Assembly: GCA_903899015.1 (NCBI GenBank)
Contig: CAIUHP010000079.1
Span: 124,001 to 188,000, forward strand
Direction: 5' to 3'
Source of the DNA: an uncultured Armatimonadota bacterium
Lineage (GTDB): Bacteria; Armatimonadota; Fimbriimonadia; Fimbriimonadales; Fimbriimonadaceae
Length of the DNA: 64,000 nucleotides
This document shows, one piece after another, positions 26,446 to 37,030 of the stretch (positions are counted from its first letter, which is position 1; every line of letters begins with the position of its first letter). The notes beneath the pieces were generated by a model, which was not told the origin of the DNA, did no database searches, and saw only the letters and a program-made list of their open reading frames with translations. A program made the position numbers and the translations under genes.

Positions 26446-29400
26446 TTAAGGAGTAATCGTGATGGTTTGGTTCAAGTTAGTTGGACCGTCAGAAGCGTAG
26501 ATACCTACCGCTGTCTGGCTCGTTACAACCTTCGTCGTAATTGCAAACGTTACCGAGGTTGCTCCTGCTGGAACAACAACCGTTGCAGGAACTCCAACAA
26601 GCGATGGTGCACCAACCTTCAAGGTGATGGTCCAGCCACCGGCAGGAGCAGGTGCATTCAACGTCACCGTTCCCGTCGATCCGGTTCCACCCTTAACCGT
26701 GGTCGGATTAATCGTGAAGCTCGCCATCGAATCGCCGTTAATCGTAATCGTGGCATTCGCTCCAGTGGCTCCGTCGTTGGCATAGATGCCAACCGTGACA
26801 TTGGAAGCAAGCTGCTTCGGAGTCACAACGAAGGTTCCTGAGGTTGCGCCTTGAGGGATCACGATTGAGGCAGGAACTGAGACATAGCTCGGTACCGCTG
26901 ACTTAAGAGTTACCAACCAGCCACCTTGAGGAGCAGCCGCCGAAAGCGTAACCGTTCCAGTCGAAGTGCCGTTTCCGCCAATGGTTGTCGGGCTAAGCGA
27001 CATGCCTGTGATGGAGTCTCCCACGACCGTCAACGATGCGCTCTGGTTCGAGCCACCGTCACTCGCCAGGATGTTGAACGTAACGGTAGCCACTCGTTGA
27101 GAAGAGGTCACTGTAAACGTTCCCGTTGTCTGACCAGCTGGGATCGTGATGGAAGGCGTCACCGTTGCATACGCAGTAACTGCGGGTTTGAAAGTTACCA
27201 ACCAACCACCAACCGGTGCTGGAGAAGTCAAGGTAACAGTGCCAGTCGTGCTTCCGTTTCCACCGATGGTGGAAGGATTCAGCGTTACGCTTGCAAGAGA
27301 GTCACCGAGCACCGTGATGTTCACCGTGCGATTGGAAATTCCATCGTAAACGTAAATGGGGATCGTTGCACTGCCAGGGTGCTGACCAGCTGTAATTGTG
27401 AATGTTCCCGTATTGGATCCCTGAGGAATCGTAATGGAAACAGGAACCGCTGCCGTGTTTGGAAGGCCCGACTTGATGTTGACTAACCAACCTCCTGGAG
27501 GTGCGTTCGAAGTCAAAGTGACCGTTCCCGTTGCAGTTTGGTTTCCTCCAATCGTTGTTGGGTTAATCGTGAACCCAGCAATGGAGTCTCCAAGAACACT
27601 AATCGTGCCATTCAATGCCGTAACGCCGTCGTTCGCAATGATTAACACGTTCGTGTTCGACGAATAGTGATGTCCCGTAATCGTAAACGTTCCCGTTGTC
27701 GAACCAGCAGGAATCGTTATCGAAGAAGGAATGGATGCAACGGTCGGCGCACCCGACTTCAGGTTGATAATCCAACCGCCCGTTGGTGCCGCCGAGTTGA
27801 GCGTGATCGTTGCCGTTGAAGTTTGGTCGCCACCGATCGATGTTGGATTGAAGACCATGCTCGCCATCGAATCACCTGTTACCGTGAGAGTCGCACTCAA
27901 GTTGGTTGCGACGTCGTTGGCATAGATTCCGATTGCGATGGTTGAAGCTAATTGCTTAGGCGTGATGGTAAACGTACCAACCGTTTGACCTTCAGGAATC
28001 GTAATCGAAGATGGGAAGCTAAGGTCCGCTGGAACACCGCACTTCAGAGTTACGAGCCATCCGCCAGCAGGAGCGGCCGCTTTCAACGTTACTGTTCCCG
28101 TCGAAGTCTGGTTGCCACCAACCGTCGTCGGATTTAGGGTGAAGCTCAAGATGGAGTCACCGGTAACCGTCAAGAGAGCGCTGACCTGAGAACCGACATC
28201 ATTTGCATAAATGCCGAACGTCACCGTCGATGCTCGTTGCGATGATGAGATGGTAAACGTCCCAGTTGAAGAACCGGCCGGGATCGTGATAGAGGAAGGC
28301 ATGGATGCATAAGAAGCAACGCCTGCCTTCAATGTCACAACCCAGCCACCCGCTGGAGCAGGGGAATTGAGCGTGACCGTTCCGGTCGATGTCTGGTCGC
28401 CACCAATTGTGGACGGGGTAAGAGTCAGGCTCTTGAGTGAATCGCCAGTAACCGTCAGAGTCGCAGTAGCGGTTGAACCACCATCCGATGCCGTGATGAC
28501 CGTCGAAACCGTACCGCCTCGCTGGAATGCAGTGATGGGGAACGTTGCCGTCGCAGCTCCTGCTGGAACTGTGACCGTTGCTTGAACCGTTGCGTAACTG
28601 GTATTCCCAGCACTTAGATTCACTACCCAACCACCGGCAGGAGCGGCTCCAGCAAGGGTCACCGTTCCTGTCGAAGTTCCTGCACCACCAATCGTCGAAG
28701 GATTGAGAGTGAGACTCGTAACCGAGTCACCTTGAACCGTCAAGGTTGCGACTTTGGACGTGCCAGCTAAGGTAGCCGTAATGTCGTTTGTATAGGAAAG
28801 CTTGTTGGACTTAACTGTAGTGGCTGTGAAAGTGGCACTTGTCTGGCCTGCGGCAACCGTCACCGAAGCAGGTACCGATACCGAAGCCGGTGCTTGACTC
28901 GTAAGAGTCACCACCACCCCACTCGGGCCAGCGGGGCCATTGAGTGTCACCGTACCGGTGGACGAGTTGGGTCCCACAACAGTGGATGGTGAAAGCGCAA
29001 CTGAAGATATTGCCGCAGGAACTATTCCTAATACTGCAGTCTGAGAGCTCGCACCATAAGCAGCTTTGATATTGAGACTTTCTGAGCTGTTTATAGCATT
29101 CGTATTGACAGTAAACGTACCAGTCGAAGCGCCTGATGTGATTGTGATCGTTGCCGGCACTTGAGCATCAGTGCCAGAGGATGTCAATGTGACAACTACT
29201 CCACTAGCATTTGCAGGATTCGTCAGAGTAACGGTCGCGGTGCTAGTTGAGCCACCAGTAACCGTTGTTGGGTTCAGGGTAATAGTCTTGACAGCGTTGG
29301 CTGACTCCATCTTGTTGACAAAGCCAGTGAAGATCATTGGTCCCCATCCAGTGTCGAAGTCCCAGCCAGTTCCAGCATTAGAGACATTGCCATTTGGCAG

Positions 29401-31011
29401 CGTTCCATTCGTTCCGGAGATAACATCATAGAAGATGGAAGCATCACCGTTAAGCGAATAGAAGAGATCGTTGATTCGGCCGTACCGATAGTTTCCAAGT
29501 CCATTGGCTGTTAAGTAGCCGTCTGCGATCAATTGCTGCTCGCAAACTGCCAATGCGCCAGCAAAGCAAGGAGATGCCCCACTTGTACCTCCAATTACAT
29601 AGCCAGTTCCCTGAATAAACACTACGTACCCTGTGTGCGGATCGGCATCTAGTGCAACATCTGGAATCAGACGATAAGGAATATTGGTCGGTACTCCTGT
29701 TCCTTTTTGATAACTGGGCAGCACGTTAAACGAGTCAGTTGTCTGGACCCAACCTCCTCCACCTTGCCAGTAAACTCCGTTGGCATCTTTTCCGTTGTTC
29801 CAGCCCACTTCCGAAGTGCGCTTATTAGTGCTGTCCACCGTTAGAGATGTGCCTCCAACGGTAAGCACTTCAGGATCAATCTGTGGGTAGTCGTATTGAA
29901 ATGTGTGGTTGGAGTTCCAGTAATTCGTTCCGTGGTCCCCTGATGCTGCAAGGTATGTAATACCTGCCGCATTGATGGCTAGGTGCGCATTATGCGCTGC
30001 TGATGCTCCGCCAGAAGAAAACGCCCAGCCATAGCTTTCAGAAATAATGTCAGCGACGTTATCGTTGGCCTCTTTAGTCAACACTCCAATTGGATCATTG
30101 CCTGAGGTGGTGTAATTATCGTAAACAATGATGTTGGCAAGTGGTGCCATACCAATGGAAGCTTGGATATCCAAATCACCTTCACCAGATTGATTGCCGG
30201 CAGTCGTATCACCAGTTCCACCTGAAACATGTACGATAGAAACGTTCGTCCCAGCACCAGCAGCTGGCGCGGGCAAGCTGAACGTGTTCACGAATGTTAT
30301 TTCGTCGGCTTTTCGAAATCCATCGTAGTTCGAAATACCAATGGTTCGTCCCTGGCCCTTAAACCCTTTTCCAAACATTGACGAAATTGTGTAGGCACCT
30401 TCAATTTGACCTGGCGTCAGGTACATCTTCTTTGGACGTGTGAAACTTTCCAGGCCCGAAACATGCACGACATCGGGCGCAATGGTTGAAGGTAACGAGG
30501 GAGAGGAGATAAATGAAAAACGATTTCCAGAGTCGAGCTTGTCTTCAGGCCCAACGGCGAACTCTTGTATCTGAGTTTGAAACGCAGCTTGCGCCTGAGC
30601 AACTGTGGCATCGGCCATGATTGCCAATCGATTTTTTGCTACAAGCTGGATGGCCATGCCCTGTGAAACTAAGTAGTCTGCAACAGCCCGGATACGTACA
30701 GCAGGCAAACCAAATCGGGCACCAACCTGCTCGGGTGTCATGAACTGACGGTAATTCGGATTCTTAGGGTCCGAAACCGCATCCACGAAGTCCTTAATTC
30801 CTTGCGGGTCACCGAAATTGAAGGATACGGTGATATGGAGCAGGTCAGACGAAGGCTTAGGACCCATGGGGGTAGCTTGATACATCTGAGGTGGTGGATC
30901 CTCGTGAATGGCCACCATCCGCTTGGAAACGGACTGGCCAAAAGCAGTCGCTCCCAGGAGGAGCAGTCCTGCTACGTACATATTGCGACAAATTTTCATA
31001 AATGCAACCAA
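26446..31011 (-). CDS. S53 (sedolisin/kumamolisin-like) peptidase with pro-domain and tandem C-terminal repeats
   Basis: Pro-domain, GEGDLDIQASIGMAP (Glu/Asp), ISESYGWAF, GGTSGASPCFAGAL (Ser); ~10 C-terminal repeats ending ...TLTVTGDS. Confidence 0.92.
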   Translation of the reverse strand: MVAFMKICRNMYVAGLLLLGATAFGQSVSKRMVAIHEDPPPQMYQATPMGPKPSSDLLHITVSFNFGDPQGIKDFVDAVSDPKNPNYRQFMTPEQVGARFGLPAVRIRAVADYLVSQGMAIQLVAKNRLAIMADATVAQAQAAFQTQIQEFAVGPEDKLDSGNRFSFISSPSLPSTIAPDVVHVSGLESFTRPKKMYLTPGQIEGAYTISSMFGKGFKGQGRTIGISNYDGFRKADEITFVNTFSLPAPAAGAGTNVSIVHVSGGTGDTTAGNQSGEGDLDIQASIGMAPLANIIVYDNYTTSGNDPIGVLTKEANDNVADIISESYGWAFSSGGASAAHNAHLAINAAGITYLAASGDHGTNYWNSNHTFQYDYPQIDPEVLTVGGTSLTVDSTNKRTSEVGWNNGKDANGVYWQGGGGWVQTTDSFNVLPSYQKGTGVPTNIPYRLIPDVALDADPHTGYVVFIQGTGYVIGGTSGASPCFAGALAVCEQQLIADGYLTANGLGNYRYGRINDLFYSLNGDASIFYDVISGTNGTLPNGNVSNAGTGWDFDTGWGPMIFTGFVNKMESANAVKTITLNPTTVTGGSTSTATVTLTNPANASGVVVTLTSSGTDAQVPATITITSGASTGTFTVNTNAINSSESLNIKAAYGASSQTAVLGIVPAAISSVALSPSTVVGPNSSTGTVTLNGPAGPSGVVVTLTSQAPASVSVPASVTVAAGQTSATFTATTVKSNKLSYTNDITATLAGTSKVATLTVQGDSVTSLTLNPSTIGGAGTSTGTVTLAGAAPAGGWVVNLSAGNTSYATVQATVTVPAGAATATFPITAFQRGGTVSTVITASDGGSTATATLTVTGDSLKSLTLTPSTIGGDQTSTGTVTLNSPAPAGGWVVTLKAGVASYASMPSSITIPAGSSTGTFTISSSQRASTVTFGIYANDVGSQVSALLTVTGDSILSFTLNPTTVGGNQTSTGTVTLKAAAPAGGWLVTLKCGVPADLSFPSSITIPEGQTVGTFTITPKQLASTIAIGIYANDVATNLSATLTVTGDSMASMVFNPTSIGGDQTSTATITLNSAAPTGGWIINLKSGAPTVASIPSSITIPAGSTTGTFTITGHHYSSNTNVLIIANDGVTALNGTISVLGDSIAGFTINPTTIGGNQTATGTVTLTSNAPPGGWLVNIKSGLPNTAAVPVSITIPQGSNTGTFTITAGQHPGSATIPIYVYDGISNRTVNITVLGDSLASVTLNPSTIGGNGSTTGTVTLTSPAPVGGWLVTFKPAVTAYATVTPSITIPAGQTTGTFTVTSSQRVATVTFNILASDGGSNQSASLTVVGDSITGMSLSPTTIGGNGTSTGTVTLSAAAPQGGWLVTLKSAVPSYVSVPASIVIPQGATSGTFVVTPKQLASNVTVGIYANDGATGANATITINGDSMASFTINPTTVKGGTGSTGTVTLNAPAPAGGWTITLKVGAPSLVGVPATVVVPAGATSVTFAITTKVVTSQTAVGIYASDGPTNLNQTITITP
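26449..28731 (-). repeat. Coding tandem repeats, eight ~285-bp GDS-type units
   Basis: Units GDSxxSxTLxPxTIGGxxTSTGTVTLxxxAPAGGWxVTLKxG...SITIPAGxTTGTFTI...IYANDG...ATLTVT, ~95 aa each; two more divergent units lie upstream. Confidence 0.9.
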
Positions 31012-31242
31012 GAACGGAAAGATTGAGCGAACAACAACCTAAGAAATGAGTGTAGGTCTTTTTCCCCTAATTCCATATGGCACTAGGCCTAAAATGCTAG
31101 CAACTCACCCAAACGTGCGACTAAAACGCGCCCACCAGAAGGGCGTAAGTCATCGAAACTCGGGGAACGAAAACGAACTCAAGATGATTTGAATCCTGAG
31201 AGGGGCACCTATTGAGATTTGAGCCCCCTTACTCGACAAGTC

Positions 31243-31920
31243 TTAAAATCCCACGCCTTTTGCGGCCCATAGGAAACCACGTCGCATGATTTCTCTCGGA
31301 TGTTCGGCTTCGAGGATGTCAGCATGGTGGCCGAGAGCGTTGTAGAAAACTCGCCCTTTGCCGTACATCTTCGTCCAGATTTGAGGCATCTTGCACGGAT
31401 TCTCAACGTGGGGTCCATCAACGCCTGGAGTGGGAAAATCGCATGTGGCAAGAACGTTGTTGCCCGGATCAGTGTGAAGGTAGTACTGCTCGGATGCCAC
31501 TTCGAAGTCCGGGATTCCATCGGTAATCGGGTGAGGGTACGACCGATTGATGTTGATCATGTACTTGACACCGTCGTTACCGGGGTGGGACACCCACTGC
31601 CCACCGGTCATAAACTGCCACTCGGTATCCGTTCGGAAGGAGTCACACATCCCGCCATGGCATCCCGCGATTCCTACGCCGTGATCTTTAACAGCCTTAA
31701 AAATAGGTTCCCGTTGAACGTTACTGATCTCACTCATTGTGTAGACCGGGATCAGAAGAGATCGGCTCAGAACATTCTCTTCATCAGCAAATGCATCCAG
31801 CGAATCAGCTACCTGGACCTCAAATCCTTCGCCAATAAGAATCTGCTCAAAGAACCGGGCGACCTTCTCGGGCTCATGTCCATCCCATCCACCCCACACA
31901 ATTAAAGCTGTCTTAGCCAT
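31243..31920 (-). CDS. ThuA-like domain protein
   Basis: ALIVWGGWDGHEPEKVARFFEQIL...GIAGCHGGMCDSFR...ATCDFPTPGVDGPHVENPCKMPQIWTKMYGKGRVFYNALGHHADIL. Confidence 0.9.
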   Translation of the reverse strand: MAKTALIVWGGWDGHEPEKVARFFEQILIGEGFEVQVADSLDAFADEENVLSRSLLIPVYTMSEISNVQREPIFKAVKDHGVGIAGCHGGMCDSFRTDTEWQFMTGGQWVSHPGNDGVKYMININRSYPHPITDGIPDFEVASEQYYLHTDPGNNVLATCDFPTPGVDGPHVENPCKMPQIWTKMYGKGRVFYNALGHHADILEAEHPREIMRRGFLWAAKGVGF

Positions 31921-32006
31921 GAGGCGAGGTTACCGAAATTCAGACCTAAGGCGAATCACCCAATGGTCAATCGCCCCAAAAGTTTGCCCAATAATCCAAA
32001 GAGGAT

Positions 32007-33692
32007 TTAACTGAGCCGTGTTGGCAGAATTCTTAGCCGTCGGTTCGGGTCTTCACCAACGCTTTCGCTGGCGAGCCGACGTGACTCAGCGACTTGGTGC
32101 TGAACCTTCCGCACTTGAGCAGACGCTGGGCTCAAATCGTACGGTTTGCCCGATTGAAGCACAATCTCGATGCCCTGTTGGACCTCTTCCAGCGCCTTTG
32201 AATGCGCTTCATTCGGCTCCGAATCTTGCTTAAGAATCTCTTCTAAGGCAAATTCGATCTGACTGTACGTGTTCGACTTCACGACCACGGTATGAACGGG
32301 CCGACCGGCCATATCTCGCAACTTCCGAGGCTGGCTTTGATATGTTGAGCGCATCGCGACCACCGCATCGGCTTGACCAATGTCGTTGGTTATGACCGCC
32401 GGTGCTTTCTTTTCGCGGATCGCCCTCTCGAGCCTCGTCCGGTTGATACCATAGGGAAAGATACGGATGAGCGTTCGAGACTCATCTTTCACCTCCTCGC
32501 GTTGATCGGACTCTCTTGGTTCAGAATTTCCGTGAACCATACCATTCTTAACCCGTTGTCCCTTGGGCAAGTCCTCGCGAGGACGCTGAGCTTTCGCGAG
32601 AGACGGGAATCGCTTATTGAATCCTGGTTCGTTGATTTCGGCAGTTTGCTCTTCTTGAACAACCTCAACCGTTCCCGCGCCAGTTCGAACTCGGATCTCT
32701 GGACGAGGCGGAATGCCTCGCAGGATCATGTCCACCGTCTTCATTACGTTGTGATGAACCGCCAATCGATCGTAATCCAAAAGTTCAATGACGACATCAA
32801 ACGTAGGTGGCGCCTTCCGCTCTAAAACAGTCTTTTGAGTGCCTCGCCTTTGGGCTTCTGCGTCCGATAGGGTGACCGCTTGAATGCCACCAATGAGATC
32901 GGCAAGCGTCGGGTTGAGCATCAAGTTTTCCAGGGTCTGACCGTGTGCGGTACCAACCAACTGGACTCCGCGCTCAGCAATCGTCCGAGCAGCGGCCGCT
33001 TCCATTTCAGTGCCAATCTCGTCGATGACGATGACTTCCGGCATGTGGTTTTCAACCGCCTCAATCATCACGTTGTGCTGTTCCGCCGCAACTCGAACCT
33101 GCATTCGGCGCGAGTAGCCAATTCCAGGATGAGGAACATCGCCATCGCCCGCGATTTCGTTCGAGGTATCGACGATCACAACTCGTTTGAGCGCTTCGTC
33201 GGACAGTACACGGGCAACTTCGCGTAGTTTTGTCGTTTTGCCTACGCCCGGTTTGCCCAAAAGCAGAATAGACTGACCCGATCGAACGATGTCATCGATG
33301 ATGTCAATTGTCCCTTCGAGCGCTCGCCCTACACGGCACGTCAGACCGATAATTTTGGCGTGACGATTCCTAATGGCTGAAATTCGATGGAGAGTTCTTT
33401 CGATACCCGCACGGTTATCCGTGCCGAACTCACCGATCGATTTGTTGACGAAATCGATATCGTGCTCGGTAACGACTACGTCGTTAAATCTCTCCACTGA
33501 ATCGCGGTACCGAGCTTCCGCTGGGCGACCGTAATCCAGAACAACTTCGATCAGTGTTTCGAGTGCGGGACCGCGCTCCAGCCTCTCTCGAACAATGCTT
33601 GGGAGCACATCGAGGAACTGAGACAAGCCGTCAGAATGCATCGACATATAGAGTTTTACGAGGCTCAGGGCTGTCGGATCAGCCCGATACAT
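32007..33692 (-). CDS. Ycf45-like/SpoIIIAA-like AAA ATPase (R3H-type nucleic-acid-binding architecture)
   Basis: SILLLGKPGVGKTTKLREVARVLSDEALKRVVIVDTSNEIAGDGDVPHPGIGYSRRMQV and C-terminal FPYGINRTRLERAI. Confidence 0.85.
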   Translation of the reverse strand: MYRADPTALSLVKLYMSMHSDGLSQFLDVLPSIVRERLERGPALETLIEVVLDYGRPAEARYRDSVERFNDVVVTEHDIDFVNKSIGEFGTDNRAGIERTLHRISAIRNRHAKIIGLTCRVGRALEGTIDIIDDIVRSGQSILLLGKPGVGKTTKLREVARVLSDEALKRVVIVDTSNEIAGDGDVPHPGIGYSRRMQVRVAAEQHNVMIEAVENHMPEVIVIDEIGTEMEAAAARTIAERGVQLVGTAHGQTLENLMLNPTLADLIGGIQAVTLSDAEAQRRGTQKTVLERKAPPTFDVVIELLDYDRLAVHHNVMKTVDMILRGIPPRPEIRVRTGAGTVEVVQEEQTAEINEPGFNKRFPSLAKAQRPREDLPKGQRVKNGMVHGNSEPRESDQREEVKDESRTLIRIFPYGINRTRLERAIREKKAPAVITNDIGQADAVVAMRSTYQSQPRKLRDMAGRPVHTVVVKSNTYSQIEFALEEILKQDSEPNEAHSKALEEVQQGIEIVLQSGKPYDLSPASAQVRKVQHQVAESRRLASESVGEDPNRRLRILPTRLS

Positions 33693-33749
33693 TCTAAGAC
33701 GCCAAGCTTGTCAAAACGGGTTCATTAAGAATCGAATATTGTCAAATTG

Positions 33750-34910
33750 TCAGTCGCCCCGAATTTCGTCCAATTTAACCTTCGCATTTCGGGTAGATCC
33801 TCGAGACCAATAAGTGACATTCACCGTCTGCCCCGCTTGCTTGGTCATCAACACCTTGTTTAGGGTGATCGTATCGTCGATACGTTGGCCATCAATCTCA
33901 AGAAGAATGTCTAATCGCTGAATGCCCGCTCGGGCGGCCGCTCCGCCGGGGGCTGTTCCGGTCAAGACGATTCCATGATCGGGGGGAATCGAACCGACCA
34001 GCTGTTGAATTCGCTCGCGCCCTTCGGGATAGAGAAGGATCTCAACGGAACGGGTGGTGTATTCCACACCGAGATCTCCATATTTCGCATAGCCATACTT
34101 CAGGATTTGATCAACGACTCTTCGAACGGTGTTCGTTGGGATGGCAAATCCGATTCCAACGCTTCCCCCGTTCCCGCTTGCGATCGCAGAATTGATTCCT
34201 ACGAGTTGTCCCGCAACGTCCGTCAACGCGCCGCCCGAGTTTCCTGGGTTAATCGCCGCATCGGTCTGAATACCGTCAATCAGAACCGAGTTTTCAAGGC
34301 CCAATGTGCGCCCTAGCGAGCTAACGACTCCGACGCTTACGGTGTTTGCGAAGCCGAGCGGATTGCCTACCGCGACCACCCATTGACCGATTTCGAGTTT
34401 GTTACTGTCCCCAACTTCAATCGGAACGAGATCCTCCGCATCAATCTTGAGTACGGCCAGGTCGGCACGGCGATCTCGTCCAATCACTTTAGCAGTGAAC
34501 GAACGCTTATCCTGGAGTCGAACTTTGACCTGCTCGACAATACTGTGCTCAGGGTCATTGGGGGTTTCGACGACATGATTGTTCGTAACAATAATTCCAT
34601 TCTTAGAGAGGATCACCCCACTTCCCTGGCCCGTCTCCCGGAGTTGCCCTTCGTCGCCAAACCACGTCTGAACATGGTTGTACTGGTCCACGCTCACTAC
34701 GGAAGGAGTGACCTTCTTTGCCGCTTCTCTAAAGTCAGCCGGCGCCGCAAGACTGGTCGATCCCATGGTGGGGATCACCGTGGCGCCCGATTTCCACTCG
34801 ATCGTCGGGCGCTCGTTTGAGGGCCGATGCATCCACCGATTCAGTTGCAGCGCACTGAAGACGCCGAGGAAGGTGGCAAACGCGATGATAAAGAATCCTG
34901 ACTTTTTCAT
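33750..34910 (-). CDS. HtrA/Deg family serine protease with PDZ domain
   Basis: VVTNNHVVE, RRADLAVLKID, GNSGGALTDVAGQLVGINSAI, C-terminal PDZ. Confidence 0.94.
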   Translation of the reverse strand: MKKSGFFIIAFATFLGVFSALQLNRWMHRPSNERPTIEWKSGATVIPTMGSTSLAAPADFREAAKKVTPSVVSVDQYNHVQTWFGDEGQLRETGQGSGVILSKNGIIVTNNHVVETPNDPEHSIVEQVKVRLQDKRSFTAKVIGRDRRADLAVLKIDAEDLVPIEVGDSNKLEIGQWVVAVGNPLGFANTVSVGVVSSLGRTLGLENSVLIDGIQTDAAINPGNSGGALTDVAGQLVGINSAIASGNGGSVGIGFAIPTNTVRRVVDQILKYGYAKYGDLGVEYTTRSVEILLYPEGRERIQQLVGSIPPDHGIVLTGTAPGGAAARAGIQRLDILLEIDGQRIDDTITLNKVLMTKQAGQTVNVTYWSRGSTRNAKVKLDEIRGD

Positions 34911-34981
34911 AGTGAGACTTCGCTTCAGTTATACGTTTTTGAAGCCAGTGAGGTGCCCATACCAAAGAAGATTCTCTGGGA

Positions 34982-35869
34982 TTAAATGTTCCTGGGCCAA
35001 TCGTCTTTCAGTAATCGCGAAAGTGCCCGATCCGCTAATAAGCGACCTCCGTTTTGGCATTGCGCGCAGTAGTTGGCTTCGTTGTCGGCATAGCGAATGC
35101 GTTGAACGGGTTTGCCGCAGTCGGGGCATGGCTGTCCAAATTTCCCATGGACCGAGAACTCAGGCCGAAACGCGGTGATATCACCCGCACCGGGAAAGCG
35201 ATCACTAAACTGGAGCTTTAGTCGGTCGGTCCACTCCGTAAGAACCAGTTGAGTTTTGCTAAAAAGCATCTCAACTTCTACATGCGATAAAGCAGATGTC
35301 CGCTTGAGTGGTGAGAGTCGTGCTGCATGCAAGATTTCATCCGAGTAGGCATTGCCAATGCCGCTGAACAGGAGCGGATTCGTCAGGGCATCCTTTACCG
35401 AATGGTTCTCTGCCCTGAGCGAGGTTTCAAAATCCGCGAGAATGCACGTTAGGACGTCAATGCCACCAGGATCTTGAGACTCCAAAGCGGCCTGCCCTTC
35501 AAAAATCCCTATCGACGCTCGTTTCTTAGATCCTGCCTCGGTGAGATGTAAAACTCCATTTTCAAACTGCATCGCGGCAACCGCAATTTTTCCGCCTAGC
35601 TTAGTTTCGAGCGATCCACCATCAGTCCACCGAAATCTTCCCGCGACCATTAGATGAACGACCAGGAAGAAATCATCCGAAAAATGGAGAACGATGCGCT
35701 TTCCGAGTCGAGAAACTTGGATGATTTCCTTTCCAATTAACGCGTGAACGGGAGGAGCAACGGTCCGTAAAACAAACGGCGTATAGAACTTAGCCGCCAA
35801 GAGGTTTTTACCGATGAGACGCTTTCTGAGAAGGTCAACATACAGTTCGACATCTGGCAATTCGGGCAT
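34982..35869 (-). CDS. mutM: Formamidopyrimidine-DNA glycosylase family protein
   Basis: MPELPDVELYVDLL N-terminus and C-terminal zinc finger CPDCGKPVQRIRYADNEANYCAQCQNGG. Confidence 0.88.
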   Translation of the reverse strand: MPELPDVELYVDLLRKRLIGKNLLAAKFYTPFVLRTVAPPVHALIGKEIIQVSRLGKRIVLHFSDDFFLVVHLMVAGRFRWTDGGSLETKLGGKIAVAAMQFENGVLHLTEAGSKKRASIGIFEGQAALESQDPGGIDVLTCILADFETSLRAENHSVKDALTNPLLFSGIGNAYSDEILHAARLSPLKRTSALSHVEVEMLFSKTQLVLTEWTDRLKLQFSDRFPGAGDITAFRPEFSVHGKFGQPCPDCGKPVQRIRYADNEANYCAQCQNGGRLLADRALSRLLKDDWPRNI

Positions 35870-35941
35870 GATCGGATTCTAATCTAAATGCAGGAAACAT
35901 TAAAATGGTTCTGTTTAGAGGGGCAAAGGTACAATCTCTAG

Positions 35942-37030
35942 GTGGAGGAGTTAAAACCGAGCCTAGTAGGCATGACCCGAGAAGAGTTAACTGTTGCTCT
36001 TGGGGACCGAACGGATGCGAAGTTGCGCGTCAAGCAAATCGCGGGTCACCTCTACAGCCGCGCTGTCGATAATTTTGACGAGATGCGCGATCTCCCTCAA
36101 GCGCTGCGAGAAGAGCTAAAAACGTCGTTCCAGGTTCAACCCCTGACGGTTGCCACTCATCGGACGTCGCAGGACGGAGTCGACAAGTTGTTAGTTCACA
36201 ACGGTGACGAAGAAGTTTACGAGTGCGTCCTCCTTCCCTACGAAGACCGAGTAAGTTGCTGCATCTCTAGCCAGGTGGGTTGCCCAATGGGATGCAAATT
36301 CTGTGCCACCGGCCTGGGTGGATTTGACCGAAACCTCACTTCTGGCGAGATAGTCGGCCAGTATCTCATGCTCCAGCGACTCACTGAGAGAAGAATTTCT
36401 CATGTCGTTTTCATGGGTATGGGAGAACCGCTCTTGAACCTAAAGAACGTTGTCAAGAGCTTAAATCTCCTTCACGATGAGGTTGGACTCTCGTATCGTC
36501 ATCTCACGATCAGCACCGTTGGCCTCGTTCCGCAAATCTATGAATTAGGCGAGCTTGGGTTGCCCATCCACCTTGCGCTCTCGCTCCACTCGCCACTGGA
36601 TGAAGTGCGTAACCGCTTGATGCCCGTTAATCATAAGTGGCCGGTCGCCCAAGTCATGCAGGCGATGCGGGATTACCACAAGGCAACCGGTCGCAAAATC
36701 ACGATCGAATACTTGCTCATCAAGGGAATTACCGACACTCCTGACCAAGCCCATGAGCTGGCTCGACTCGTGAAGGGCGTTCCAAACGTCGTCAATCTCA
36801 TTCCATTCAACTGGGTTGATACCGAGCAAGGTTTTGCTCGCCCCGAACGCGAGCGAGTTCGAACGTTCCGAAGTATTTTGGCCAGCAAAGGTGTCAATAC
36901 GACCGAACGCGTTGAGCGAGGACATGAAATCGCGGCCGCGTGTGGACAACTGGCCGGACAGCATAAAGGGGCTTTCGGATTGAATCAGACCAGGAGGAAG
37001 GGCATATCTCCACTCGTTACGGTCCCTTAG
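35942..37030 (+). CDS. rlmN: 23S rRNA (adenine2503-C2)-methyltransferase
   Basis: SSQVGCPMGCKFCATG radical SAM motif, FMGMGEPLLN, GTG start at 35942. Confidence 0.95.
   Translation: MEELKPSLVGMTREELTVALGDRTDAKLRVKQIAGHLYSRAVDNFDEMRDLPQALREELKTSFQVQPLTVATHRTSQDGVDKLLVHNGDEEVYECVLLPYEDRVSCCISSQVGCPMGCKFCATGLGGFDRNLTSGEIVGQYLMLQRLTERRISHVVFMGMGEPLLNLKNVVKSLNLLHDEVGLSYRHLTISTVGLVPQIYELGELGLPIHLALSLHSPLDEVRNRLMPVNHKWPVAQVMQAMRDYHKATGRKITIEYLLIKGITDTPDQAHELARLVKGVPNVVNLIPFNWVDTEQGFARPERERVRTFRSILASKGVNTTERVERGHEIAAACGQLAGQHKGAFGLNQTRRKGISPLVTVP

Noticed and set aside
26467-28630. Many plus-strand ORFs opposite the S53 repeats (e.g. 26926-27486)
   Set aside because: Arg/Asn/Ser-rich mirror translations of a coding repeat array; antisense artefacts.
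26449-29300. Regular ~285-bp repeats as a possible CRISPR or non-coding satellite
   Set aside because: The period matches 95-aa protein repeats in frame with the S53 peptidase; repeats are degenerate at DNA level and have no CRISPR-like repeat/spacer structure.
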